In this document: positions 12,245 to 21,940 of the stretch, one piece after another | How the letters are laid out: every line of letters begins with the position of its first letter | Numbering within the stretch: position 1 is the first letter of the stretch | NCBI RefSeq assembly: GCF_963584025.1 | Contig: NC_083627.1 | Span: forward strand, 12,416,153-12,480,152 | DNA length: 64,000 nt | Reading direction: 5' to 3' | Origin: Labrus mixtus | Lineage: Eukaryota > Chordata > Actinopteri > Labriformes > Labridae | The notes under the pieces: model-generated | Seen by the model: the letters and a program-made list of their open reading frames with translations, nothing else | What the model was told of the DNA's origin: nothing | The model's database searches: none | Program-made: the position numbers and the translations under genes

Positions 12245-12765
12245 TCCGTGTTCAGACCACTTTGCCCCGTACAACATCAGGACGATCCTACCTGTCAGAG
12301 TCTGCAACACAGCTCCTGGTATATACTCTTGTGATATCATGCATTGACTATTGCAAATCCCTAATGGCAGGTCTACCTATACACTATCAAACCACTGTAG
12401 ATGATCCAAACGCAGCAGTGCGACTGGTCTTCAACCTTCCCAAAAGAGCACGTCACTCTGTCGTTCATCTCCCTCCGCCGGTTCCCGGTTACTGCTCGCA
12501 TCAAATTTAAAACCCTGCTGCTCGCTTACAAAACTGCGTCAAAACAGATCTCCCTTGCTATCATCCAGGTCTGCACTCCCTCCCGCCCACTATGCTCTGC
12601 CAATGAAAAGTGTCTGATCCAAACCTTCAGATCAAGGCCCTAAGTCTTGAACTAGACTCATCTCCTCTGTCGCTCCCCAGTGGTGGAACGAACAACCAAA
12701 CTCCGTTCAAAAAGCTAAATGCCCGGCTCTTTCATGAACATCTACGCATTTAATGTTACTGTTGA
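12245..12765 (+). mobile_element. L2-type LINE fragment, C-terminal RT end
   Basis: Plus-strand frames give SYLSESATQLLVYTLVISCI-DYC, then a frame change to KFKTLLLAYKTASKQ and CTPSRPLCSANEKCLIQTF. This is the widespread fish L2-like C-terminus. Another copy of the same family lies in reverse orientation at 22,500-22,960, and the two can be aligned throughout. It has frameshifts and no intact ORF. Confidence 0.8.
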
Positions 12766-15700
12766 TGATGATGGTGGTTTTGTTTGAAAATGACGATATT
12801 TAGGATGGTTATGCTGTTGATCAGAACTCTCAAGAACAGTTGTGCAATGTTGTGCTTTTCCTCTGTGCACTGCCTGTCAGCACCTGTATCCTTGTAGAAT
12901 TGGTTTGACATAGCATATATAGATGGCATGAATGAATCATAAATGTATCGTAAAATTGATCATAAAAGTTAAGTTGATTAAAGCAGGGGAAATGAAATGA
13001 GAGAGAATGGAGAGAGAGAAGATTACAGGGTTTTTCCTTCTTCTTAACCAGTGATTCGGGGTCATTCTTATCTTTGTCTTGGAAGCCCATCTCCCACATA
13101 GGCCTACGATCTTTTGACGTTTTATTAGGGATGGGATGCAGTGGGCGCTGCACAAAAGTATTCAACATGGGCACAGCGCTATGTGACGAAACCTTGGCAC
13201 ATCCAATGCTCATCTCCTCCTCCTCAGCAGAAGAAAAGGTTAGGGGTTTCTCCTGATTAGTGGACAGACACAATGTGTTTTTGGACTAACGTCTCTGCGC
13301 TATGACGGACGCGATTTGCCCTGCACAGCTCCCTTGCTATGCAGGGCACACTGCATCTTTTCCGAAAGCCTCAGTAAGGTGAAAATAGTACGCTATTTTC
13401 ATACAAACAAAGGGTGAGGGTTCTTTTAAGATAAAGTTTGCTTATCCAAAGGGATAGACTACACAGAAAGACACACATACACAAACACTAACATGTAAGA
13501 TGAAATTTGATGCAAAATGATGGGAAATGTTTGGAGTGTATTACAGAGAGAAACTGAAACGTATGTAGACAGGCAGCAACAGACAGGGAGAAAGACTTCA
13601 TATTGGGGAGGGGGTTGCTGGTGGATGGTGGAAGACTAGGCTACATGACGTTGTTTCCATGGTGACTGTCTCTGTCTCCCACATGCTTTATGTGTGTGTA
13701 CCTACATATGATCCTAGTTTATGCTCTCAGACGCTTCAGACTTAACACTGTAGCAAACTACAAATTCTTATTTCAGGCCCAAATGTACAGCTAATATCAA
13801 ATAATGTCAGCTTCTGACTGTAGTGATGAGGTCACCAGATCTGACTATCTGGTGGCTATATATGAACTGATAACAACAATTTAAAAATGTTTTAAATTTA
13901 AAATAAAAAAAATTGCTTTCACCCTTGGATAGAAAGCTTTTGGTAATGTAAATATCAGTTAAAACACGTCAACGCTTTATTCATCCATATGGTCGGCTGA
14001 TGTTTTGCCAATTTGCTCAGAAGAACTGAAATATGATGGAAGGCTTTTACCTCTATTGAAAATACAATTTAAAGGTTACAGGCTGTTTTGGGACTTATTT
14101 GTATAATTCGTTTTGGAAGAATTAAATTGAAGAACTGTGAATATTTGTTATATCTTTTGGAAAAAGAATAATGCATGCACGTGTGTGAATATGTGTCTCT
14201 GTGTTAAAAGAGATGGTGGTGTGTGTTGGAGCAAGAGGCTGAAATCTGTGTGGGGCGTGATCAGCATGGTGAAATTATCTGACTATTGTGCCAGATCCAC
14301 TGAGATGGAGGATGAGAAGGGGAAACCGGCGTGTGAGTGGTCATGTATCATCAGATCAACAGCGCCATCTGCTGTCGGATTAAAATGAAGTGTGTACATA
14401 ATAAACTTGTTATAATATAATTTGAAAGATTAAGATCCCAAGTAAAGAGTACTAAATTGCGTGTTCACTCCAAAAATTACGTATAATTGCTCAAATATAA
14501 AAAACAGGGTCATCTTCAGCTGGTGGTAAAGAACCAAAGCTCAAATATTTCAGTGTTACTCATAGAAACTTCCTGAATGACGGACTTTTGGTTAGAAAAG
14601 TACAAAAACATACTTTCCTAATCTTTTATTGACGGAGATAAATGTATTCTATATAGGTCTATCATGAAACATGGATTATTTTGTCAAAACGGTTTTAATG
14701 GGGTTTTTTTTAACAGGTGCAAACCTTGTGGAGGTGGTAGTATTTAAATTGGGCTTTTGCGTGTTTAACTGGTTTAGGATAGTACTTTATTGATCCCCAG
14801 AGGGGAAATTCGGGGTTAACCTACGTCATGCCTACGTCATGGATAGTTTGGAAGGAAAGCAGAAAGACTACAAGCGCAAAATGAAACTTCAAAGTTAGAC
14901 ATTCCTTCCCATTCCGAAATGAGGTTTAATCTAGCTTTAATGTCGTATCTCTTTGATATTATATTTGTATCTTGTTTATTTAAATTTTTTTACATCAGTT
15001 CAACACATGGTTTTGATATAAAAGGACATCCCTCAGTTTCCAACTAGTAGGTATTACAGGGTTAATCCTAATCTTTCCATTTTATCCAGTATAAAACCAT
15101 TTGGCCCATCTCAGCTTTATTTTCACAACCTTTGCTTTCTCAAAGAGGAAGGTCTCTTTTTTCCCCAATATATAACATATGCTTCAATTCATCTTATTTC
15201 ATATCCAACATGTGTCACCACACCTATATTTTTATTTGGTGAAGTACCAGGGACTCTTATACCTCTCCTTACCATAATATAATGAGGCAGTGTTTGTTCC
15301 TTATGTCAGCATGCAAAAATGCAACTTTTTCCATCTGTCTTCTATAAACTTTTCTCAAAACACATTTTTATTATTTAATTTTTGGAGCTTCAAAAAGGGT
15401 AGATGTGCATCTCTGAAATATGTATATATTATTAAACATATATATATAAATATTTCACTTTTTCTACGGTATGCTGTTTACAGAAATTGTTTAATTTAAC
15501 TGTGTGATCATGCTTTTATCAGGGCCAAAACACAATTTCAGATATGTAAGAATGTTCTAGATCTCAGCAAACGGGTATTGATTTGTATTTTCATCGATTG
15601 ACCTGATCCAATTCCTCTAAGTGTTCCATGCATATTCTGCTTAAATATTTTTAAGTATTATTTTATTATATAATATTATATAATTATTTTTAAATAATTT

Positions 15701-15840
15701 TCTCAAGAATATCATTAATTATGACTCATCATTTATATCAGAATAAATGTTTCTAGAAGCGTGAACACGAACACATATTACATTTGTTTTTAAAGTTTTC
15801 TTATTCATTGAAAAATGAATTGATTGATTGACAAACAGAT
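12766..15840. other. Unassigned intergenic sequence
   Basis: No gene is supported; the open frames at 12,830-13,273 on the minus strand and 14,137-14,388 on the plus strand show no family features or splice logic. At 14,778-14,820 'actttattgatccccagagg' and 'ggaaattcgg' is the reverse complement of a common fish LINE 3' tail, so a very short antisense LINE remnant sits there. The rest is AT-rich. Confidence 0.4.
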
Positions 15841-15878
15841 CCCTGTTGGAGTCATTTTCTCAGAACATTTCAGAGCCA

Positions 15879-15886
15879 CTTTGCAT
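15879..15886 (+). promoter_or_regulatory. Possible octamer element of the immunoglobulin V promoter
   Basis: CTTTGCAT differs by one base from the ATTTGCAT octamer found in light-chain V promoters. It lies 116 bp upstream of the leader ATG. I infer the role from position only. Confidence 0.35.
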
Positions 15887-16001
15887 CAGCAGCACCATGC
15901 GCCAGTGCTCTGGGAGAGTTTCTAGTCCTGACAGTTGAACACTGGATGACTGACAGCTGTCCTTCATCACAACAGAAATTCTCGTCCTCATCATCAAAAA
16001 C

Positions 16002-16479
16002 ATGACTCTGATCTGCGTCCTCATCTGGACTCTCCTCCTCTGCTGCTGCTTCACAGGTAAAGTCCAGAGAATCAAACTCCTCTCCTCTATGAACATCCGT
16101 CCCTCTGAAATGAAGCCCACTAAACCCTGACGCTGCTTTCTGTTTTTGTCTCTGTATCCTCAGAGTCCAGAGGACAGGTCACAGTGACTCAGCCTGCAGC
16201 AGTGACCTCTGCTCTGGGAGCGTCCGTCTCCATCTCATGTAGGACCAGTCAGAATGTTTATAGTAATAGCTATTTGCACTGGCACCAACAGAAAGATGGA
16301 GGAACTCCTAAACTGCTTATATACTATACTAGCAATCGAGCATCCAGGGATTCCAGATCGTTTTTCAGGCAGTGGATCACGCTCTGCCTTCACTCTGACC
16401 ATCAGTGGAGTCCAGACTGAAGATGCAGCAGTTTACTACTGTCAGAGTTATCACAGCATCAGCAGGCAGCATGTGTTCA
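16002..16479 (+). pseudogene. Immunoglobulin light-chain V segment, frameshifted
   Basis: Leader exon 16,002-16,056 encodes MTLICVLIWTLLLCCCFT, a classic signal peptide ending at a GTAAAG donor. The V exon begins at 16,164 after TCCTCAG and joins in frame as ESRGQVTVTQPAAV. It shows the Ig-V landmarks: first cysteine in SVSISCRTS, tryptophan in LHWHQQK, KLLIYY, then after a frame change IPDRFSGSGS, FTLTISGVQTEDAAVYYC with the second cysteine. The frame breaks at base 16,346, a single extra A inside the 'NRAS-GIPDRF' region, so this copy cannot encode a V domain as it stands. A 12-spacer RSS follows directly. No J or C exon was seen in the window, so it is an isolated V (orphon) or the edge of a light-chain locus. 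It looks kappa-like, but the isotype assignment is not secure. Confidence 0.9.
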
Positions 16480-16507
16480 CACAGGGAAAAAGCGTTGTAC
16501 AAAAACT
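16480..16507 (+). other. V(D)J recombination signal, 12-bp spacer
   Basis: Heptamer CACAGGG (consensus CACAGTG, one change), a spacer of 12 bases, then nonamer ACAAAAACT (consensus ACAAAAACC, one change). The position immediately 3' of the V coding end and the 12-bp spacer fit a kappa-type light-chain V segment. The changed heptamer position may weaken cutting. Confidence 0.85.
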
Positions 16508-16585
16508 TCCCTCAGTCAGACTGAACAGAAACTGAACTGACTGCTGCAGCTGGAAGTTTCTGCAGAGACTGACACACTTCACTGA

Positions 16586-16587
<2 letters not shown>

Positions 16588-16632
<45 letters not shown>
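16588..16632. repeat. (CA)n microsatellite
   Basis: About 22 CA units roughly 80 bp after the V-segment RSS. Confidence 0.95.
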
Positions 16633-16634
<2 letters not shown>

Positions 16635-16639
16635 ATGTA

Positions 16640-17229
16640 ACTTTCACAGAGGGAGAATTAAAATTGGCTCCTATTCAGATGACATCCTGATCATCCTCCT
16701 CATCCTCTTCTCCTTCAGACCCTAATCTGATCAGTAATCAAATCAGACGTTCTGCTTTCACTCCTCTTTTATTGAACAGACTGTTTAATCAACACCTGCA
16801 GTTCACAGAAGAACACCACTTACATCAAAGAAGAGAATAAACACACCATCTTTTAAATATCAAACATTTTCAGCCCACAGAAGAACCTTCTCCCACCCTC
16901 TTTCCTCACCATGATGGTGACGTATCATTGCCGTCTTGGTTAGGACACATTAGTTGCACATTACTGCCACCTTGTGGTTGTGGACTGTTGATTGAAAAGT
17001 ATTAATGCACTTATTCAAATAGGATAAAAGGGGAGAAATATGTCGAATGATAAACAGTATCAAGATGAAATCAACTCTCTCTATGTGATCTGTTCATGTT
17101 AGATATAAAACAGTTAAGTCACACATCTTTTCATAGTGTCGGCACATTCTTCAAACTTATACTGAACTATTTTTTGACAAGGTTATCAGTTATCCATGGC
17201 GTTGAAAACAGTGGAGAGCAATAGACAAG
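16640..17229. other. Unassigned spacer between the V segment and the zinc-finger cluster
   Basis: No gene. A CTCF-type word lies on the minus strand near 16,960 (CCACAAGGTGGCAGT); I note it but cannot claim function. Confidence 0.35.
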
Positions 17230-17795
17230 TCATCCCACAAGTAAGTAGATTTACTTAAAGGTCGAATATTCTGTATAATCCACTTCACCATGCTCCTCTG
17301 ACACTAATATGTGTCCCTAGTCTGTCTACAAACCCCCCAATGATGAGAAAAGTCCATCCTCTCCGTCCTTTGCCTGCTCCACTTTTAAGAAAATATGTGC
17401 TCAAACAGGCCGTTTGGAGATTTTCCCTTCATGACATCATAAATTTCCCCGTTGTGGGATAAATAAAGGATTATCTTATCTTAAAGGGCAGTAACCCCTC
17501 CCCCAGGTGGGTGACACTGCCACAGCTAGGTGTTTGTTCTGCCCTCTGAGTCTGCCCTCTCACTGTAAACAATAGGACATGGAGGGAGAAAGCCCGAGAC
17601 ACCCAAGCCCTTCCAGAGAGGGGGCGTGGTCAGACACAGCTCATTTACATTTAAAGGTACAGACACAGAAACAGCCTGTTCTGAGCAGGGCTGAAATAGA
17701 GGGGTTTATAGGCATGATCAAATACAGGATCAGAGTGGATTTACACCAAGAAACTTCACACACATGTTTAGGGAAGCTCTGAGACTTTCATGAGC
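17230..17795 (+). repeat. Dispersed repeat, copy 1, with a short LINE-tail insertion
   Basis: This block matches 19,450-19,945 in the same orientation over about 500 bp, including 'gtgtccctagtct', 'caaacaggccgtttggaga', 'cacagctaggtgtttgttct' and 'gggggcgtggtcagacacag'. Copy 1 carries an extra piece of about 45 bp at 17,437-17,483 that copy 2 lacks. That piece is a LINE 3' tail ('aaatttccccgttgtgggat' plus 'aataaaggattatcttatct'). The repeat's family is unknown to me; it has no coding capacity. Confidence 0.8.
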
Positions 17796-18031
17796 TGTCG
17801 ATGTTGTTGTTGGTGGTGACGATATATTAACTTTAATTATAAAAAATAAAAAAAAGTGCTCTGCCTCTGGTCACTTCCCGATCAGACTTAAAGCTATTCA
17901 TTTGCACTTCCTAACGTTGTCTCTTCCTCTCTAGATCCTTGCATGTGTCTTTCTTACTCTCTGATGTTCGTCGCTTTGGATAAAAGCCTCAAATACATGA
18001 ATAAAGAAATATATTTATCTCCTTCTAGATT

Positions 18032-21000
18032 CTAAGAGAAGGTAAAAACACAACATTTGTGTTTTTTTAGGCCTCCGATCTGTGTGAATCTTTTATTACA
18101 AACACTGCAACCATACGGTTTCTCTCCCGTGTGGACGTAAGAGTGGCGTTTCACGTTTCCTTTCCGTGTGAAGCTTTTCCCACAAACTGAACAACTATAG
18201 GCTTTCTCTCCACTGTGGATATACAAATGGCGTTTGAGATCTCCATGTTCTGCAAATCTCTTCCCGCAAAGGGAACAAGTCACGCGTTTCTCTCCCGTGT
18301 GGGTTCTCATGTGTCTCTTCACAGAGTACATGTGCATTTTTTTGCCACACACTGAACAAGTGCATTTCCTCCCTGTATGGATTCCTGCGTGGTCAAACAA
18401 ATCTCTGATGTGATTAAAACTCATTTTACAAACTTTACAGGCATGAAGTTTTCCTCCTGTGTGAGTATTTAAGTCTGAGTTTAAATTTGACTTTACTGAG
18501 AACCTTGTACCACCGACAGAGGAACTGAAGGGTTTCTCTTCTGTGTGGATTCTCATGTGTGCCAGAAGCATTCCTCTTAATTTAAAACTTTTTTGACAAA
18601 TGGAGCAGCTGAAACAATTCTCCTCCGAGTGACATTTCAAATGTTTTCTTAGGAAGGCTCTCCGCATATATCTTTTACCACAAAATGAGCAACTCAGTGG
18701 TTTGTCTCCTTTTTTTATACCTCTGATTCCATGTGGATGTTCCCTTTGCCCAAATCGTGTAGCACATTCAGAGGAGCTTAAAGATGTTCTTTCAGGACCA
18801 CGATCAATATCACTCACAGTCACTGCTGTGTTTTGCAGAGGGTTGAAAATTGAAAGAGTTTTAAAGGTCTCCTCCCAATCACAAAGACTGTTATTGTCCT
18901 CAGAGTCAGAGTGTGAAGTCTTGTCAGGAGTAACTGGCTGTAAACGACTGTCTGGATTAAAGTCTCCGTCTGGTTCTGGTCCTCCACAGTCCTCCCCGTA
19001 GGCGTCTGCTTTCAAATGCTCTGTGTCTCTCCTCTCTTCAGTTTGGATTTCATGAAGCTGTGAGGACTGAGGTTCCTCTTCATCATCTTCTTCTCTCTTC
19101 ACAGGGACAGGAGTGAATACAAACATGCTGATATGAGCCTCCTCTGGTCCTTGGAGCTGCTCTCCCTCCTGACTGCTCCAGAGTTCCTCCTGGTCCTCTT
19201 TGATCTGTGATGGTTCTGGTGGGTCCTCCTGGTCCAGACTGGAGCCCCTCTCTTGCTGCTCAGAGGGAACCTCTTCTTCACCCGACAACAGCTGCTGGAC
19301 CTCTGTTGAGAACAATTTAAGACATAAAGTTTATGAAAAAGTAATTTTTATGAACATTTTTAGATTCACAATTTATGTGAGCTCATTTGTGGGAAGGATT
19401 TTATATTTTCTTTACATTATGTGATATTGTTGTGCATTTATCAGTGTTTCAGTTAAAGCTGACATATTATACAAAATCCTCTTCCCCATGTTCCTCTAAC
19501 TCTAACATGTGTCCCTAGTCTATCTACAAAAGACGAATGATGAGAAAAGTCCATCTTCTCCGTCTTTTGCCGGCTCCACTTTTCAGAAAATGTGTGCTCA
19601 AACAGGCCGTTTGGAGATGTTCCCTTCATGACATCACAAAGGGCAGTAACCCCTCCCAAGTTGGTGACACTCCCACAGCTAGGTGTTTGTTCTGCCCTCT
19701 GAGTCTCCCTTCTCGTCGTAAACAATAGGACATGGAGCGAGAAAGACAGAGCCACCCAAGCCCTTCCAGAGAGGGGGCGTGGTCAGACACAGCTCATTTA
19801 CATTTAAAGGTACAGACACAGAAACAGCCTGTTCTGAGCAGGGCTGAAATAGAGGGGTTTATAGGCATGATAAAATACAGGATCAGAGTGGATTTACAAC
19901 AAGAAACTTCACACACATGTTTTGGTGAGCTCTAGGAATTATTTAGACTGATTGAAGAGGAGGAGAATATGTGAACTTAAAAGAGGATGTTGTGTTTTGG
20001 GGGAGCATGAAGTAAGACTCGAAACAGGTACCAATATTGTTTGACTTTTTTTGGCAGGTGGCCTTTAGTTGCCTTTATTGTAGAGATAGGAAAGTGGATA
20101 AAGTCGGAAATCAGGGAAACGATATGATGGAAATGACCACATGTTGGCTTCCAAACCTGGGCCAACAGCCTCCGTACATGGGGCAAGCGCACGAACCACT
20201 ACGCCAGCTGTGCCCAATGTTGTTTGATTTTAACTGATAACTTATCCAAGTAAAAAATTCTGGTTTCATGACAACCAAACTAGGACTTCAGGTTCAGGTG
20301 ACTGTATCCGTGGGCAGATTTGTTTTGCAGCCAGCAAAGCGACGTCCATCATGACACACGATATGAAACAGATGTAACAAGAAACAACACAATGAAGAGA
20401 AGGACAACAATTTAACATTTATTTATTGAATTAGGACAGTGCACATGAATCAGCAAATCGCATCAAAGTCAATATGCCGGAATTAGCACAAAAGCTACAT
20501 TTCATCCGTAGCCCCTAAAGGCAGGTACGAACAAAAAACATAAAATACATTTACGATTACAGGACAGCAAACAAAAGAACTCACGGACAATTTTACAAAC
20601 AAAAATGGACACGATTGCCAGATAAGACATAACAGACCAACATGATAAAAAGCCTATAAAACATATTTATAAAGAAGATAAAAAAATAATAAAGTGCCCA
20701 AGGTTTCACCAATCAGGGCTGATAAGAGAAAGAAATATCAGCCAATAAGATCAATAAAAAATCAGAAGTAAACCATTTGAATTAAGCAACACTCGTATGA
20801 TGAAGATCAACTTCTTGAACTTTTTAAGACCAGCATGATTCAGCTTGTGGCCTCCAGCAGGGTCATCAAAGGTCACCAGGTGAAACGCGTCATATTAAGT
20901 TAATAAGATAAGACAAGATAAGATGAACTGAATTGTCCCAGTGGGAAATTTGCCTGGGACTTCATCCAATTGATCTTCTCTCCAAGCCTTTCAGCTGAAC

Positions 21001-21063
21001 TGTAGGTGTGATTCTCTGCCAATCACAGACACACACAGACACACAGACACAGACACACAGACA

Positions 21064-21114
<51 letters not shown>

Positions 21115-21446
21115 TGACAGAAACATGATAAGAAATATGTTTTTAAAGGGATCAGCAGAATGGGCGGGGATGAGGAGGACATAAAGCATCTAAGTGAGAA
21201 GACAGCTGGTTTCCCATCAGTTTAAAATGTCGACATCATTAAATTGTACAAACCTAATCTGTGTAAGCGGACTTCAGGTTTGAAAACGGCATCCAGCAGT
21301 CTGTGTTGTCGCTCATTTTCCTCTTTTGATCGACAGATTTCCTCCTCATACTCTGCTATGGTTCTTTCAAACAGATCAAATATCTCTTCAGCAGCAGCAG
21401 TCAGTCTCTGGTTGACGAATGATCTCAGTATTTGGACTTTAGACAT
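18032..21446 (-). CDS. Zinc-finger gene 1, C2H2, two exons (487 aa predicted)
   Basis: Exon 1 is 21,446-21,254 (64 codons from MSKVQILRSF, then phase-1 donor G|GTTTGT). Exon 2 is 19,302-18,032 after acceptor CTCAACAG, joining as LHRL-E-VQQLL. Residues 1-64 form a charged helix, probably a coiled coil. An acidic linker follows to about 270 (EEVPSEQQERG, PPEPSQIKEDQEELW, FVFTPVPVKREE). Fingers lie at about 270-482: two intact ones (CSFCGKRYMRR, CSICQKSFKL), a third with its cysteines lost (SSSVGG), then CKVCKMSF, a one-residue-short CSVCGKKMHMYSVKRH, CSLCGKRF, CSVCGKSF and a terminal H-x-C finger. I start at the MSK methionine because all paralogs do. It is head-to-head with gene 2, its closest paralog. 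It is probably a nuclear DNA-binding regulator by family; its target is unknown. Confidence 0.85.
19450..19945 (+). repeat. Dispersed repeat, copy 2, in the intron of zinc-finger gene 1
   Basis: Homologous to 17,230-17,795, same orientation, without the LINE-tail insertion ('catgacatcacaaagggcag' is continuous). The two copies bracket the last exon of gene 1. Confidence 0.8.
20050..20222 (-). mobile_element. tRNA-derived SINE
   Basis: Read on the minus strand, the left end carries a polymerase III A-box-like TGGCGTAGTGGTTCGTGCG and a B-box-like GGTTTGGAAGCC, followed by a body ending in 'caataaaggcaactaaagg'. The same family with a better B box is at 29,895-30,076. It lies in the intron of gene 1. 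Confidence 0.7.
20400..20960. repeat. Dispersed repeat sequence, unclassified
   Basis: Within the intron of gene 1. 'ttaggacagtgcacatgaat' and 'attagcacaaaagctacatt' are words I associate with a common fish interspersed repeat. 20,905-20,955 ('gaattgtcccagtgggaaat') looks like an antisense LINE tail. Ends not defined. Confidence 0.4.
21025..21112. repeat. (CA)n with interspersed CAGA
   Basis: Imperfect CA/CAGA tract becoming pure CA at 21,066-21,110, in the intron of gene 1, about 140 bp downstream of the exon 1 donor on the minus strand. Confidence 0.95.
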
Positions 21447-21584
21447 TTTCACACACGGACAGAAGCTTTTTATTCACACACATACATCATTTAAAACCCG
21501 GTATCTGATTTGAGCTTTGTCGCTAGTTCCAGCTCATTCCAGTTCATTAGCTTGGAGTTTCCGGTTACCGATGTACACTCCCTG

Positions 21585-21639
21585 CCGGTAGGTGGCGGTA
21601 ATGCACCAATGCGTTGTTAGCCAATCGCCAGAAGAAGAA
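21585..21639 (+). promoter_or_regulatory. Promoter module (CTCF-like core) of zinc-finger gene 2
   Basis: CCGGTAGGTGGCGGT at 21,585-21,599, then AATGCACC, GCCAATCGCCA and GAAGAAGAAA. It lies 342 bp upstream of the gene 2 start and 139 bp upstream of the divergent gene 1 start. A second, degenerate copy (GAGGGCAGTAATATAC plus a long GAA run) is at about 21,768-21,808. This is the shared bidirectional region of the pair. Confidence 0.6.
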
Positions 21640-21940
21640 AAAAATAAGAGAAGAGGAAGAAGACTCGACTTAGGGCTCTTCATAGTAGTATCATCTGTTT
21701 TAGTGTTTAAATTAAATCCTGCTGACTTTCAAAGAAGCTTATGTCTATAACGTGAGTGTGTCATTCGGAGGGCAGTAATATACCCACAAGAAGAAGAAGA
21801 AGAAGAAGACGCGTATGGACTTAGCTTAGCATGCTAGCTGGAACACAACAAAGCGACAAAGCTAACGCCAGATAGGCTACTATTTTATTTGTTGTTCGGT
21901 GTGTGTGTTTAGAAAAAGCTGCTCTGCTCGTGTGTTGAAG

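Noticed and set aside
12830..13273. 147-codon minus-strand open frame
   Set aside because: No recognisable domain, no paralog in the window; frames of this length occur by chance in a 64-kb region.
16954..16980. CTCF-type word near the immunoglobulin V segment
   Set aside because: A single match without the companion CCGCCA half and GAAGAAG run. Such words are frequent, so it is not called as a module.
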